Below, one piece after another: positions 7,896 to 16,484 of a DNA stretch of 53,017 bases; positions within the stretch are counted from its first letter, which is position 1; the number at the start of each line of letters is the position of its first letter. Below the pieces are notes generated by a model. That model saw only the letters and a list, made by a program, of their open reading frames with translations. It made no database searches and was not told the origin of the DNA. The translations under genes were made by a program, and so were the position numbers. This DNA is from Oscillibacter sp. (GTDB lineage: Bacteria > Bacillota > Clostridia > Oscillospirales > Oscillospiraceae), in NCBI GenBank assembly GCA_022791875.1, contig JAAVZX010000084.1, positions 1 through 53,017 of the forward strand, in the 5' to 3' direction.

Positions 7896-8813
7896 TTAGA
7901 TCCTCAGATTCTCCGGGTACACGCCCTCTCTGTGAAGACGCGCGAGCTCTTGGGCTACGACCTTGCGGTCCTCCTGGTACGTCATGCCGAACCAGCGGTC
8001 CGCGGAGCGGAGCACGGAGACTTCCAGGCCCGCTTCCTGCATCTGCCGGTCCACCATCATGGGCAGGAGGCACTCCGCTTTGGGGTTGTCCCCTGCTTCA
8101 TTGCGCAGAAAGTTCTCGAAATACTGCCGCAGGGCGGGGAAAATCGAGGGGGCGAAGCCCCAGAAGTTCATGGACACAATGGTATCCGGCTCCAGGGAAC
8201 GGTCCTCTGCCAGGTCCCGGAGGGACCCGTCTTCATAGAGCTGGATTTTCAGAGCTTCCCGCACCGACTCCAGTTTCCCGTCCCGCACCGCGCACACGCC
8301 CCGCGACACAGTTCCGTGCAGGCTGGCCGTATTTTTCAGCAGGTAGCCCACCATAGCCGCCCGCCCTTCATCGGGAAGACTCATCAGTTCCCGGAACATG
8401 ATCCGATAGGCGTCCACGCCGTAATAATCGTCCGCGTTAATGACACAGCACGGCTCCCGAACCGCCTCCCCGGCGCACAAAAGTGCGTGAACAGTACCGA
8501 AAGGCTTCGTCCGCCCCTCCGGAATCGCATAAAACGAGGGCACCGAGGAAAAGTCCTGATAAACATAGGCAACCTCAACAGCAGACCCGTCCAGCGCCTT
8601 CTTCTCCCTCAGATACCCCCCGCAAATCCGCTCCATCATCTCCCGCATCTCAGGCTTAATAATAAACACAATCTTACTGAACCCTGCCCGCAAAGCATCA
8701 AAAATGGAATACTCCATCAAAATCTCACCATGCGGCCCGATCCCATCCACCTGCTTCGTACCACCATACCGGGACCCCAGCCCCGCCGCCATAATCACCA
8801 GTGAGCCCTTCAT
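7896..8813 (-). CDS. Nucleotidyltransferase (NTP_transferase, sugar-nucleotide type)
   Basis: A 305-residue protein with the nucleotidyltransferase signature LVIMAAGLGSRYGGTKQ at residues 5-21 and a Rossmann-like fold typical of sugar-1-phosphate nucleotidylyltransferases. CVINADDYYGVDAY (around 120) holds the metal-binding Asp pair. It most resembles the stand-alone NTP_transferase proteins of Clostridia whose sugar is unknown. The start is at the ATG following AGCGAGGTGTGCGTC; the longer frame enters repeat A6. It is 10 bp upstream of the greA-like gene on the same strand. The substrate cannot be assigned. Confidence 0.85.
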   Translation of the reverse strand: MKGSLVIMAAGLGSRYGGTKQVDGIGPHGEILMEYSIFDALRAGFSKIVFIIKPEMREMMERICGGYLREKKALDGSAVEVAYVYQDFSSVPSFYAIPEGRTKPFGTVHALLCAGEAVREPCCVINADDYYGVDAYRIMFRELMSLPDEGRAAMVGYLLKNTASLHGTVSRGVCAVRDGKLESVREALKIQLYEDGSLRDLAEDRSLEPDTIVSMNFWGFAPSIFPALRQYFENFLRNEAGDNPKAECLLPMMVDRQMQEAGLEVSVLRSADRWFGMTYQEDRKVVAQELARLHREGVYPENLRI

Positions 8814-8844
8814 GACGCACACCTCGCTGCAATTAGTTTTTTGT

Positions 8845-8918
8845 GCCTCCGGCGGCCAGGGGCTTTGCCCCTGGACCCCACCAGGGGAAACGGTTTCCCC
8901 TGGACCCCGCCAGATCAC
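8845..8918. repeat. Modular intergenic repeat, copy A6 (reverse)
   Basis: Reverse-oriented copy with GCCTCCGGCGGCCAGGGGC, a CCAGGGGC/GCCCCTGG hairpin and a CCAGGGGAAA/TTTCCCCTGG hairpin, ending GCCAGATCAC. The CGGGGGG end of the core is missing. Confidence 0.75.
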
Positions 8919-8995
8919 TTTCTCTTGGCAGTTTGTCTCTTGTCAGACTGCCTGCTTCTAACATAACGCATTTCCCAGCTTTTTGCAAGCCGTTT

Positions 8996-10372
8996 TTACC
9001 CCTTTAGCAGGCCCTTGCGCTCCCATTTGCGGAATTCTGTCCAGACCAGATACACCGACAGAAGGAACGACGCTGTGTCCGCTATCGGTGCCGCCGCCAG
9101 CGCTCCGTCCAGGCCGTAGCGGGCTGACAGAAGCAGCGCAAGCGGGATCATGAATACGCCTTGCCGGGCTAGGGGTATCAGGAGCGCTTTGCCTGGGTTG
9201 CCCGTGGCCTGGAAAAAGGACGCCGTGGTCATGTGCAGGCCGTACAGGAAAAACGCGGCCATGTACAGGCGGAAGCAGTGCGCCGCACATGAGGTGTACA
9301 GCGCGTTTTCCGCTACAAATAGTCCGCCTATCTGACGCGGAAATACCTGGAAAATTATGAACCATCCCGCCGATACGGCAAGCGCGATTTTCGCCGCTAA
9401 GGTGTACGTCTCGCGGACCCGGCGGAAGTGCTTTGCGCCGTAGTTGTAACCGTTGATCGGCTGGGTCGCGGAGGATACGCCTACAAACATCGAGTGGGAA
9501 ATTTGGTAGACTTTCACAATCATGCCGTAGACCGACAGGGCTGTGTCGCTGCCGTAGACGCTGGACGCACCGTAGATCCGCATGAGGTTGTTCATGACGA
9601 TCTGCACCAGGGCCGTCATGGTCTGGGTCAGGAGGCTGGGGAAGCCCAGGGCCAGAATCTGTATGGACGGACCCCAGGTTGGGACCATGTACGCGCGGCG
9701 CAGGTGGACCGTCTGGGGCCTGGTGAGGTAGCGCAGGAACAGGAGGCCGGACGCGGTCTGCCCGATGACTGTGGCGATTCCTGCACCTGTGACGCCCATA
9801 TTCAGGGGGAAAATGAAGATGGGGTCCAGGATCAGGTTGATGGACGCGCCTGCGATCATGCAGCACATGGAGTAGCGGGGGCGTCCGTCGGCGCGGATTA
9901 CGGCGGTGAGGGCAGGGCTCAGCATCTGGAAGGGGATGCCCCAGGCGATGACGCGCATGTAGGCCACCGCGTCCGCGTAAGCGGAGTCAGTGGAGCCGAA
10001 GAGGCGCACGATCCAGGGGGCCAGGAGGCCGCACAGGAGGCCCATGGCGAGGCCGCAGGTCAGGAGGATTGTGACGGTACCGCTGAGGGCGCGGTCGGCC
10101 TCGTCCTGGTTTTTCCCGCCGAGGGAGAGGCTGATTTTGGCGGCACAGCCGTCGCCCAGCATGAGGGCGAGGGCGTTGGTGAGGATGGTGAGGGGAAAGG
10201 CGACGTTCACCGCCGCCATGCCTCCGATTCCTACGCCTTGCCCGACGAAAATTTGGTCGACGATATTATAGATGTAGCTGACCATCAGCGTGAGCGCCGT
10301 GGGAACGGAATATTGAAGGATCAGCCGGTGAACCGGCGCAGTTTCCAACGGATTTGCAGCATAATTCGACAT
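8996..10372 (-). CDS. MATE-family efflux transporter
   Basis: A 458-residue membrane protein with about 12 helices in the MATE (multidrug and toxic compound extrusion) pattern. Features include VPTALTLMVSYIYNIVDQIF at the first helix, GIGGMAAVNVAFPLT, a QPINGYNYGAKHFRRV loop between the halves and GNPGKALLIPLARQGVFMIP near the end. MATE pumps expel cationic drugs or metabolites using Na+ or H+. The ATG at 10372 is chosen because the frame upstream is repeat A2 and lacks membrane character. The substrate is unknown. Two other MATE genes occur in this window (22030-23376 and 43440-44809). Confidence 0.93.
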   Translation of the reverse strand: MSNYAANPLETAPVHRLILQYSVPTALTLMVSYIYNIVDQIFVGQGVGIGGMAAVNVAFPLTILTNALALMLGDGCAAKISLSLGGKNQDEADRALSGTVTILLTCGLAMGLLCGLLAPWIVRLFGSTDSAYADAVAYMRVIAWGIPFQMLSPALTAVIRADGRPRYSMCCMIAGASINLILDPIFIFPLNMGVTGAGIATVIGQTASGLLFLRYLTRPQTVHLRRAYMVPTWGPSIQILALGFPSLLTQTMTALVQIVMNNLMRIYGASSVYGSDTALSVYGMIVKVYQISHSMFVGVSSATQPINGYNYGAKHFRRVRETYTLAAKIALAVSAGWFIIFQVFPRQIGGLFVAENALYTSCAAHCFRLYMAAFFLYGLHMTTASFFQATGNPGKALLIPLARQGVFMIPLALLLSARYGLDGALAAAPIADTASFLLSVYLVWTEFRKWERKGLLKG

Positions 10373-10460
10373 AACCGGCCTCCCCAGTCCGCGCACCCAA
10401 CAGCAGCATTCAAGGAATCGCAAACGCCCCCAACAACCAACCAGCCACCAATAAAAGGAG

Positions 10461-10559
10461 TAATCTGCCAGGGTCCAGGGAGGCGCCTGCCTCCCTGGTG
10501 GGAGTCCAGAGGGCAAAGCCCTCTGGCCGCCGGAGGCCCCCCGTCCCTCGTCCCCCGCC
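10461..10559. repeat. Modular intergenic repeat, copy A2
   Basis: TCTGCCAGGGTCCAGGGAGG, hairpins CCAGGGAGGC/GCCTCCCTGG and CCAGAGGGC/GCCCTCTGG, then the reverse core CCGCCGGAGGCCCCCCGT. It lies 21 bp past the ychF stop. Confidence 0.85.
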
Positions 10560-10580
10560 CGCCGGAGGCCGTATGCACTC

Positions 10581-11690
10581 TCAGACGTTAAACCGGAAGT
10601 AGATCATGTCGCCGTCCTGGACGACGTAGTCCTTGCCCTCGCTTCGCAGGAGGCCCTTTTCTTTGGCGGCGGAGACGGTGCCGCAGCGTTCCATGTCGGC
10701 GTAGGCTAGGACTTCGGCGCGGATGAAGCCGCGTTCGATGTCGGTGTGGATTTTGCCGGCGGCTTGGGGAGCTTTCGTGCCTTTCTTGATCGTCCAGGCG
10801 CGGCATTCGTCTTTGCCGTAGGTCAGGAAGGAGATCAGGCCCAGGAGGGCGTAGGAGCACTTGATCAGGCGGTCCAGGCCGGATTCCGATACGCCCAGTT
10901 CGGTCAGAAACATCTCTTTTTCCTCGCCTTCCAGTTCGGCGATCTCTTCCTCCAGTTTGGCGCAGATGGGGAGGACTTCTGCGCCTTCGGATTGGGCGAT
11001 TTTTTGGACCTGCTTGAAATATTCGTTGTCCTCCAGGTGGACAAAGCCGTCTTCGTCGGTGTTGGCGGCGTAGATGATCGGCTTCAGGGTCAGGAGATCT
11101 GATGTGGCTATGAGGGCTTTGTCTTCCGGATTGCAATCGTAGGTGCGGGCGGATTTGCCGGCGTTCAGGTGAGCTGCTAAGCCTTTGAAAACGTCTACTT
11201 CGTGGAGGAATTTCTTGTCGCCTTTGGCGGCTTTCGCCGCTTTCTCTACGCGGCGGTTTACCATCTCCAGATCCGCCATGATCAGCTCCAGGTCGATTGT
11301 CTCTATGTCTCCCCGGGGGTCTACGGGGACGTTGGTGCTGGCGTCGGCTACTACGTGCATGATGTTTTCGTCGTCGAAGCAGCGGACGACGTGGATAATC
11401 GCGTCGCTCTCCCGGATGTTCGCGAGAAACTTGTTGCCCAGGCCCGCGCCCTGGCTGGCTCCCTTTACCAGGCCCGCAATGTCCACAAACTCTACCACCG
11501 CCGGGGTCTTCTTGTCCGGTTCGTAGATCTCCGCCAGGCGGTCCAGGCGGGGGTCCGGGACCGCTACCATGCCCGCTTTCGGCTCAATGGTGCAGAAGGG
11601 GTAGTTGGCGCTCTCCGCGCCTGCGTTGGTGATGGCGTTGAAAAGGGTGGATTTGCCTACGTTGGGCAGGCCCACGATTCCTAATTTCAT
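10581..11690 (-). CDS. ychF: Redox-regulated ATPase YchF (OLA1 family)
   Basis: A 369-residue Obg-related P-loop protein, close to the family's usual 363. GLPNVGKST (6-14) is G1, FVDIAGLVKGASQGAGLGN is G3 with the following loop, the ATP-specifying NxxE-type region replaces NKxD (IIYAANTDEDG), and a TGS domain ends it (AWTIKKGTKAPQAAGKIHTD, then KEGLLRSEGKDYVVQDGDMI-like sequence). YchF hydrolyses ATP, binds ribosomes and affects stress responses. RBS AAAGGAG lies twelve bases before the ATG. It stands as a single gene with a repeat element at its 3' end and a divergent ATPase gene. Confidence 0.97.
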   Translation of the reverse strand: MKLGIVGLPNVGKSTLFNAITNAGAESANYPFCTIEPKAGMVAVPDPRLDRLAEIYEPDKKTPAVVEFVDIAGLVKGASQGAGLGNKFLANIRESDAIIHVVRCFDDENIMHVVADASTNVPVDPRGDIETIDLELIMADLEMVNRRVEKAAKAAKGDKKFLHEVDVFKGLAAHLNAGKSARTYDCNPEDKALIATSDLLTLKPIIYAANTDEDGFVHLEDNEYFKQVQKIAQSEGAEVLPICAKLEEEIAELEGEEKEMFLTELGVSESGLDRLIKCSYALLGLISFLTYGKDECRAWTIKKGTKAPQAAGKIHTDIERGFIRAEVLAYADMERCGTVSAAKEKGLLRSEGKDYVVQDGDMIYFRFNV

Positions 11691-11882
11691 AGCTTTCTAC
11701 AACTCCTTTATTTTCAAGTCCTCCGCTCCGACGGCGGAACAAGGTCCCAATATAATGGCCCATTATAGCACACATTTCCAGGCTTCTCAATACCTTTTCG
11801 GCACCGGCGCATTTCGATTTTACAAACGGCGGGAAATGGACTATAATGGTCCTGAATTTTTAGCGTGAAACGGAGGCTGACT

Positions 11883-13589
11883 ATGAGAACATCAGAAGAA
11901 CTGCGGAGCAGCCTGCGGTCCATCGACCGCAGGAGCTACCCGGCGTACAAGTCCCTGGCGGGAAGCTGGTCCTTCGGGCGGTACGTGCTGAACATCGAGC
12001 ACGTCCAGGGGGACCCCTTCGCCGCGCCGTCCCAGCTCAGCGTGACGGTGGACGGGCGGACGGCGGGGTTTCCCGCCGCGTTCTGGGAGGCGCGGTGGGA
12101 CCGGACTGCGCTGGAGGACTACCTGCTCCGCCGCTTCGGGCGTCAGGCGGGGCGCTTCTCCCATCAGGCGAAGGGGTCCGGGAAGAGCGGCGTGCTGGCC
12201 GTGACCGTGCCGGGACAGGAGGTCGTGGAGCGGACAGACTGCGAGGTGCGGGGCGGGGCGGTTACGCTGCGCTTTGAGGCCGGGTTCCCCGCCGACGGGC
12301 GGACCATCAACGCGCGGGAGTTGGAGAAGATTCTTTTCGACTTTCTGCCTGTGTGCGTGGAACAGGGACTTTTGTACGCTACTGCGCCTAAGGGGGAGCC
12401 GGAACGGGTTATTGAGCTGGCGGAGGACCGCCGCTTTGTCCGGGAAGAGCTGGAACGGCTGGGGCTGGCAGCGTTCGTGGCCGACGGGGCCGTGCTGCCG
12501 CGGGAGAGCGGCGTTTCGGATCGGCCTATGAGGGATGCGGTGCCCTTCCAGTCGCCGGAGTCTATGGCTGTGACGCTGAATCTGCCTCACCGGGGGGCCG
12601 TCCGGGGGATGGGCATCCGGCGGGGGATTACCTTGATCGCAGGCGGGGGCTACCATGGAAAGTCCACGCTGTTGAAAGCGTTGGAGCGGGGCGTTTACGA
12701 CCATGTCGCCGGGGACGGGCGGGAGTTCGTGATTACGGATTCCACCGCTGTGAAAATCCGGGCCGAGGATGGGCGGAAGGTCACGGACACCGATATTTCC
12801 CTGTTCATCAACCGTCTGCCCAGCGGGCGGGATACCTCTCGTTTTTCTACTTTGGATGCCAGCGGAAGTACGTCTCAGGCCGCGAATATCTCTGAGGCTT
12901 TGGAGGCGGGGAGTAAGGTGCTGCTGATGGACGAGGATACTTCTGCTACCAATTTTATGGTTCGGGATGAGCTGATGCAGTCCGTGATCGCCCGGGGCCA
13001 GGAGCCGATTACGCCGTTTCTGGAGCGGGCTTTGGACCTCTGGCAGAAGGCGGGCGTGTCGCTGATTCTGGTGGTGGGAAGCTGCGGGGCTTACTTTTAT
13101 ACCGCGGACTGCGTGATCCAGATGGACGCGTACCACGCCAAGGATATTACATCTGAGGCGAAGGCGGCTCTGGAGGGGCGTACCGCGCCTACGCTGTCTG
13201 CGCCGGGGTTCCATCTGCCTGTCTGCGGGCGGACGGTGGATTTGTCCGGGTCTACCCAGACGCGGAGGAACTATCGGGGCGGCGGGACCCGTCAGGAGCG
13301 TTTGAAGGTCCGAAGATTCGGGAAAACCGCTTTCTCTGTGGGGGAACGAGAGCTGGATCTGCGTTACGTGGAGCAGCTCGTGGACGGCGGGCAGACCCAG
13401 GCACTGGCTTATATGGTGCGCTATGCGCAGGAAAATCTGGCCGGTCAGCGGGTGGACGCGGTTGTGGCCGCGCTGACGCGGCTGATCGCGGAGAGAGGGC
13501 TGGGGGCCGTCTGCGGAGGCGGAAACGTACCTGCGGGGGTGGCTGTGCCCAGGGTGCAGGAGATTTTTGCCTGCTTTAACCGCTATTGA
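11883..13589 (+). CDS. ABC-class ATPase (ABC_ATPase family, PF09818-like)
   Basis: A 568-residue cytoplasmic protein resembling the predicted ATPases of the ABC class. An N-terminal helical region is followed by a P-loop IAGGGYHGKSTLLKAL near residues 251-266, a DISLFINRLPSGRDTSRFST stretch, and an ABC-like signature plus Walker B (SGSTSQAANISEALEAG, KVLLMDEDTSATNFM). No membrane segment or transporter partner is present, so it is not a transport subunit. The function of the family is unknown. The ATG at 11883 follows CGGAGGCTGACT, so it is preferred over the in-frame ATG at 11865. It is transcribed divergently from ychF. Confidence 0.88.
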   Translation: MRTSEELRSSLRSIDRRSYPAYKSLAGSWSFGRYVLNIEHVQGDPFAAPSQLSVTVDGRTAGFPAAFWEARWDRTALEDYLLRRFGRQAGRFSHQAKGSGKSGVLAVTVPGQEVVERTDCEVRGGAVTLRFEAGFPADGRTINARELEKILFDFLPVCVEQGLLYATAPKGEPERVIELAEDRRFVREELERLGLAAFVADGAVLPRESGVSDRPMRDAVPFQSPESMAVTLNLPHRGAVRGMGIRRGITLIAGGGYHGKSTLLKALERGVYDHVAGDGREFVITDSTAVKIRAEDGRKVTDTDISLFINRLPSGRDTSRFSTLDASGSTSQAANISEALEAGSKVLLMDEDTSATNFMVRDELMQSVIARGQEPITPFLERALDLWQKAGVSLILVVGSCGAYFYTADCVIQMDAYHAKDITSEAKAALEGRTAPTLSAPGFHLPVCGRTVDLSGSTQTRRNYRGGGTRQERLKVRRFGKTAFSVGERELDLRYVEQLVDGGQTQALAYMVRYAQENLAGQRVDAVVAALTRLIAERGLGAVCGGGNVPAGVAVPRVQEIFACFNRY

Positions 13590-13609
13590 GCCGGTTTTTG
13601 CGTGAAGAA

Positions 13610-13639
13610 GATCCGCCGCGGGCTGCGGCGGATCTTTTT
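13610..13639. terminator. Hairpin terminator between convergent genes
   Basis: GATCCGCCGC / GCGGCGGATC with a GGGCT loop followed by TTTTT, 20 bp after the ATPase stop and before the convergent glpK stop. Confidence 0.85.
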
Positions 13640-13659
13640 GGCTTTTTATCGCTTTTTCG

Positions 13660-15153
13660 TCACTCACGGCTCCATTTCAGGCAGCGCTCCACCGCTCTGT
13701 GCCAGTCCTCCAGAAGGCTCTCCCGCTGGTCGGCACTCATGTGTGGCTCGAAGCTGCGGTCCAGACGCCATTGGCCGCTCAGCTCCGCCGGAGAGTGGAA
13801 TTCCCCGATGCCGATGGCCGCGATGTAGGCCGCGCCCAGGGCCGTGGTGTCGATGATCTCAGGGACGTGGAGGGGGATGCCCAGGATGTCCGACTGGAAC
13901 TGCATGAGGAAGTTATTCGCTGTCGCGCCGCCGTCACAGCGCATGACGCTGATGGGGACCTTCGAGTCCTTCTCCATCACTTTCAGCACGTCGCTGACCT
14001 GGTAGGCCGTGGACTCCAGGGTGGCGCGGACTACCTGCTCCCGGGTGGTGCCGGCGGTGATGCCGATCATCATGCCCCGGGCGTAGGAGTCCCAGTAGGG
14101 GGCCGCCAGGCCCGTGAAGGAGGGAACGAAGTATAAGCCGCCGTTGCTCTCCGCCGCCAGGGCCAGCAGCTCCGTCTCCGCGGCGGTATTGATGATTTTC
14201 AGGCCGTCCCGCAGCCACTGGGTGGCCGCGCCGGAAATGTAGATGCCGCCGTCCAGGGCGTAGCTCCGGACGCCTTTGATCTGCCAGGCTACGGTGGTGA
14301 GAATGCCGTTGGGGGAGTATACCGGGGTTTCGCCGGTGTTCATGAGCATGAAGCAGCCGGTGCCGTAGGTGGTCTTCACCGTGCCGGGCGTGGTGCAGGT
14401 CTGGCCGATAAGCGCCGCCTGCTGGTCTACCAGGATGCCGGAGATGGGGGCGTTGATGCCGCAGAAGTCGATGGGGTCCGTGTAGCCGTAGAGCATGGCG
14501 CTGTCGCAGATGGTGGGCAGCATTTTGCGGTCCAGGTCCAGGACCTTCAGGACGTCGTCGTCCCAGTTCCCCTCCCGGAGATTTAGGAGCATAGTGCGGG
14601 AGGCGGTGGAGGCGTCGGTGATATGGAGCTTTCCGTGGGTCATCTTCCAGACCAGCCAGCTGTCCATGGTGCCCGCCAGGAGGCGGTCCCGCTCCAGGAG
14701 GCTCTTCGCCTCGGGCACGTTGTCCAGAAGCCAGCGGAGCTTTAAGGCGCTGAAATAGGAGTCGACCATCAGGCCCGTCCGCTCCCGGATCAGGTCGCCG
14801 TGCTTCTCGGCCACGGCGTCGGCGTAGCGGGCGGTGCGGCGGTCCTGCCAGACGATGGTATTATAAACAGGAGTGCCGGTGAGCTTGTCCCACATCATGA
14901 CGGACTCGCCCTCGTGGTCGATACCGATGCAGGCGATGTCCTGGGGCTCGGCCCCGGCCTCCCTCATGGCCTCCCGCACGGCGTAGAGCACGGAGTCCCA
15001 GATATCGGTGGCGTCATGCTCGACCCACCCGGCCTGGGGATAAATCTGCCGGATTTCGCGGTATCCGCGGGCGGCGAGCCGCCAGTTTTCATCGAAGAGG
15101 ATGGCGGTTGTCCCAGTGGTTCCCTGGTCCAGACCCAGGAAGAATTTCTTCAT
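13660..15153 (-). CDS. glpK: Glycerol kinase
   Basis: A 497-residue FGGY-family kinase of normal GlpK length. FLGLDQGTTGTTAILFD (5-21) is the N-terminal phosphate loop, KTTYGTGCFMLMNTG and DGGIYISGAATQWLRDGL are typical GlpK signatures, and APYWDSYARG plus GGATANNFLMQFQSDIL come from the C-terminal lobe. It phosphorylates glycerol to glycerol-3-phosphate with ATP. No glpF, glpD or glpO is adjacent. RBS GGAGGCTGCT precedes the ATG. The gene lies between a terminator and repeat A3, so it is probably transcribed alone. Confidence 0.96.
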   Translation of the reverse strand: MKKFFLGLDQGTTGTTAILFDENWRLAARGYREIRQIYPQAGWVEHDATDIWDSVLYAVREAMREAGAEPQDIACIGIDHEGESVMMWDKLTGTPVYNTIVWQDRRTARYADAVAEKHGDLIRERTGLMVDSYFSALKLRWLLDNVPEAKSLLERDRLLAGTMDSWLVWKMTHGKLHITDASTASRTMLLNLREGNWDDDVLKVLDLDRKMLPTICDSAMLYGYTDPIDFCGINAPISGILVDQQAALIGQTCTTPGTVKTTYGTGCFMLMNTGETPVYSPNGILTTVAWQIKGVRSYALDGGIYISGAATQWLRDGLKIINTAAETELLALAAESNGGLYFVPSFTGLAAPYWDSYARGMMIGITAGTTREQVVRATLESTAYQVSDVLKVMEKDSKVPISVMRCDGGATANNFLMQFQSDILGIPLHVPEIIDTTALGAAYIAAIGIGEFHSPAELSGQWRLDRSFEPHMSADQRESLLEDWHRAVERCLKWSRE

Positions 15154-15295
15154 AGCAGCCTCCAGTCGTCCCGCCCCGCGTCGAAGCGGGCCCCCGCTTT
15201 CACGGCAAGCGGCGCGCCGTTTTCAGAGGTCAGCGTGCAGAGAGTATCAAACAACGAACACAGTCAAACAAAGCAGCAATCCAACAAAAGAAATC

Positions 15296-15389
15296 TGATC
15301 TGCCAGGGTCCAGGGAGGCGCCTGCCTCCCTGGTGGGAGTCCAGAGGGCAAAGCCCTCTGGCCGCCGGAGGCCCCCCATAGGCAGGCAC
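15296..15389. repeat. Modular intergenic repeat, copy A3
   Basis: TCTGCCAGGGTCCAGGGAGG, both hairpins, and the reverse core CCGCCGGAGGCCCCCCATA (one change from the 19-mer). It abuts the stop codon of the AraC-type gene. Confidence 0.85.
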
Positions 15390-16259
15390 TCACAGCGCCG
15401 CAGAGATGTCGTCAGCGCGGAAGCAGCGGCTGTCGGCGTAGCGGATGTCGCTGGCGGTGCAGTCGAGGAACTTGCGGTAGGAGCGGTTCATGTGGGTTTG
15501 GTCGAAGTAGCCGTAGGCGACGGCGGTGTTCAGGAGGGATTTGGGCTGGGTGGTGACGATGCTGTAGAGGGAGTGCTGGAGCTGGGTGATTTCGCTGAAC
15601 ATCTTCGTGGAAATGCCGATGCGCTCCTGGAAAATGCGGTTTAAGTAGCGCTCACTGCACCCGACGGTGGCGGCCAGCTCGGAGACGCGGAGGAGTCCGC
15701 AGCTCTCGTGGACCAGCTTTACACAGCGCTGTAAGAGGGCCATGGGACGGTAGGAGCCCGCGTCCCTCGCCGCCAGGGCGCGGCACAGAAGGACGCTGCG
15801 CTCGTGGAAGGATTCGCCGCGGCGGAGGCTGGTGAGGAGCTTGTCTGCGCCGGAGAGGTATTGGGACAGGGGCACAGCCCGGTCTGTCAGGAGGGACGCG
15901 CCGGTGCCCGCCAGCCAGTCGCCGCTGCCCGCTTTCAGACGGACGCAGAAAACCGTGGACCCCGGGGGAATCCGCAGGCGGCGGATGGTGCTCAGGGGGC
16001 CGCATAAGATGCAGGACGAGGCCCGCACGTCCAGCTGAAAAATCATGGTCATGCAGCCGCTGGGCAGGATGTAATAGGGCTCCTCCTCGCCGCCGGGGTT
16101 CGCCAGCTCGTAGACATCCTCCAGCAGCGTCCCGTACTCGAACTCCGGCGTGAAGATCCGATGCTGCATTTTCAGATAGGGCGACGAGAGCAGCAGCGGG
16201 ACGGGCGCGGCCTTCTCCCGGTCCCTTGGGAGCTGCTTCCCACTGATGTAAAGTGACAT
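15390..16259 (-). CDS. AraC-family transcriptional regulator
   Basis: A 289-residue regulator. The C-terminal part (about 185-280) has the double helix-turn-helix of AraC/XylS: LRVSELAATVGCSERYLNRI, FQERIGIS, then TAVAYGYFDQTHMNRSYRKF with the usual G-Y-F-DQ-H pattern. The N-terminal 180 residues look like a DUF6597-type sensing domain (SPYLKMQHRIFTPEFEYGTL, YYILPSGCMTMIF, LCGP). The ATG at 16259 is preceded by GGGGGAGAAGCGTC. It is divergent from the APC permease across a 225-bp gap, a common sign that the regulator controls the transporter. The effector is unknown. Confidence 0.9.
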   Translation of the reverse strand: MSLYISGKQLPRDREKAAPVPLLLSSPYLKMQHRIFTPEFEYGTLLEDVYELANPGGEEEPYYILPSGCMTMIFQLDVRASSCILCGPLSTIRRLRIPPGSTVFCVRLKAGSGDWLAGTGASLLTDRAVPLSQYLSGADKLLTSLRRGESFHERSVLLCRALAARDAGSYRPMALLQRCVKLVHESCGLLRVSELAATVGCSERYLNRIFQERIGISTKMFSEITQLQHSLYSIVTTQPKSLLNTAVAYGYFDQTHMNRSYRKFLDCTASDIRYADSRCFRADDISAAL

Positions 16260-16484
16260 GACGCTTCTCCCCCTTTCTTCGGCGGGAACGCCGGGCAAGT
16301 GGTTTTGATGGTGTATTTTCAGTATAGCACAAAAAAGGAACAATGAAAATTCCGATTTATGCCAAAATGTTTGTGAACAGTGTGTTACGATTGACTAAAG
16401 CTTGGTTTCCGAGGGCCTCTCCGGCGGTCCGGCCCCCGCGGAAAACGGAGTGAACTCACAAAACGATAAGGAGGAGAGACTTTC

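Noticed and set aside
11892-13667. 591-codon minus-strand ORF opposite the ABC-class ATPase
   Set aside because: The plus frame has a P-loop and a good RBS; the minus frame is Arg/Pro/His-rich without motifs.
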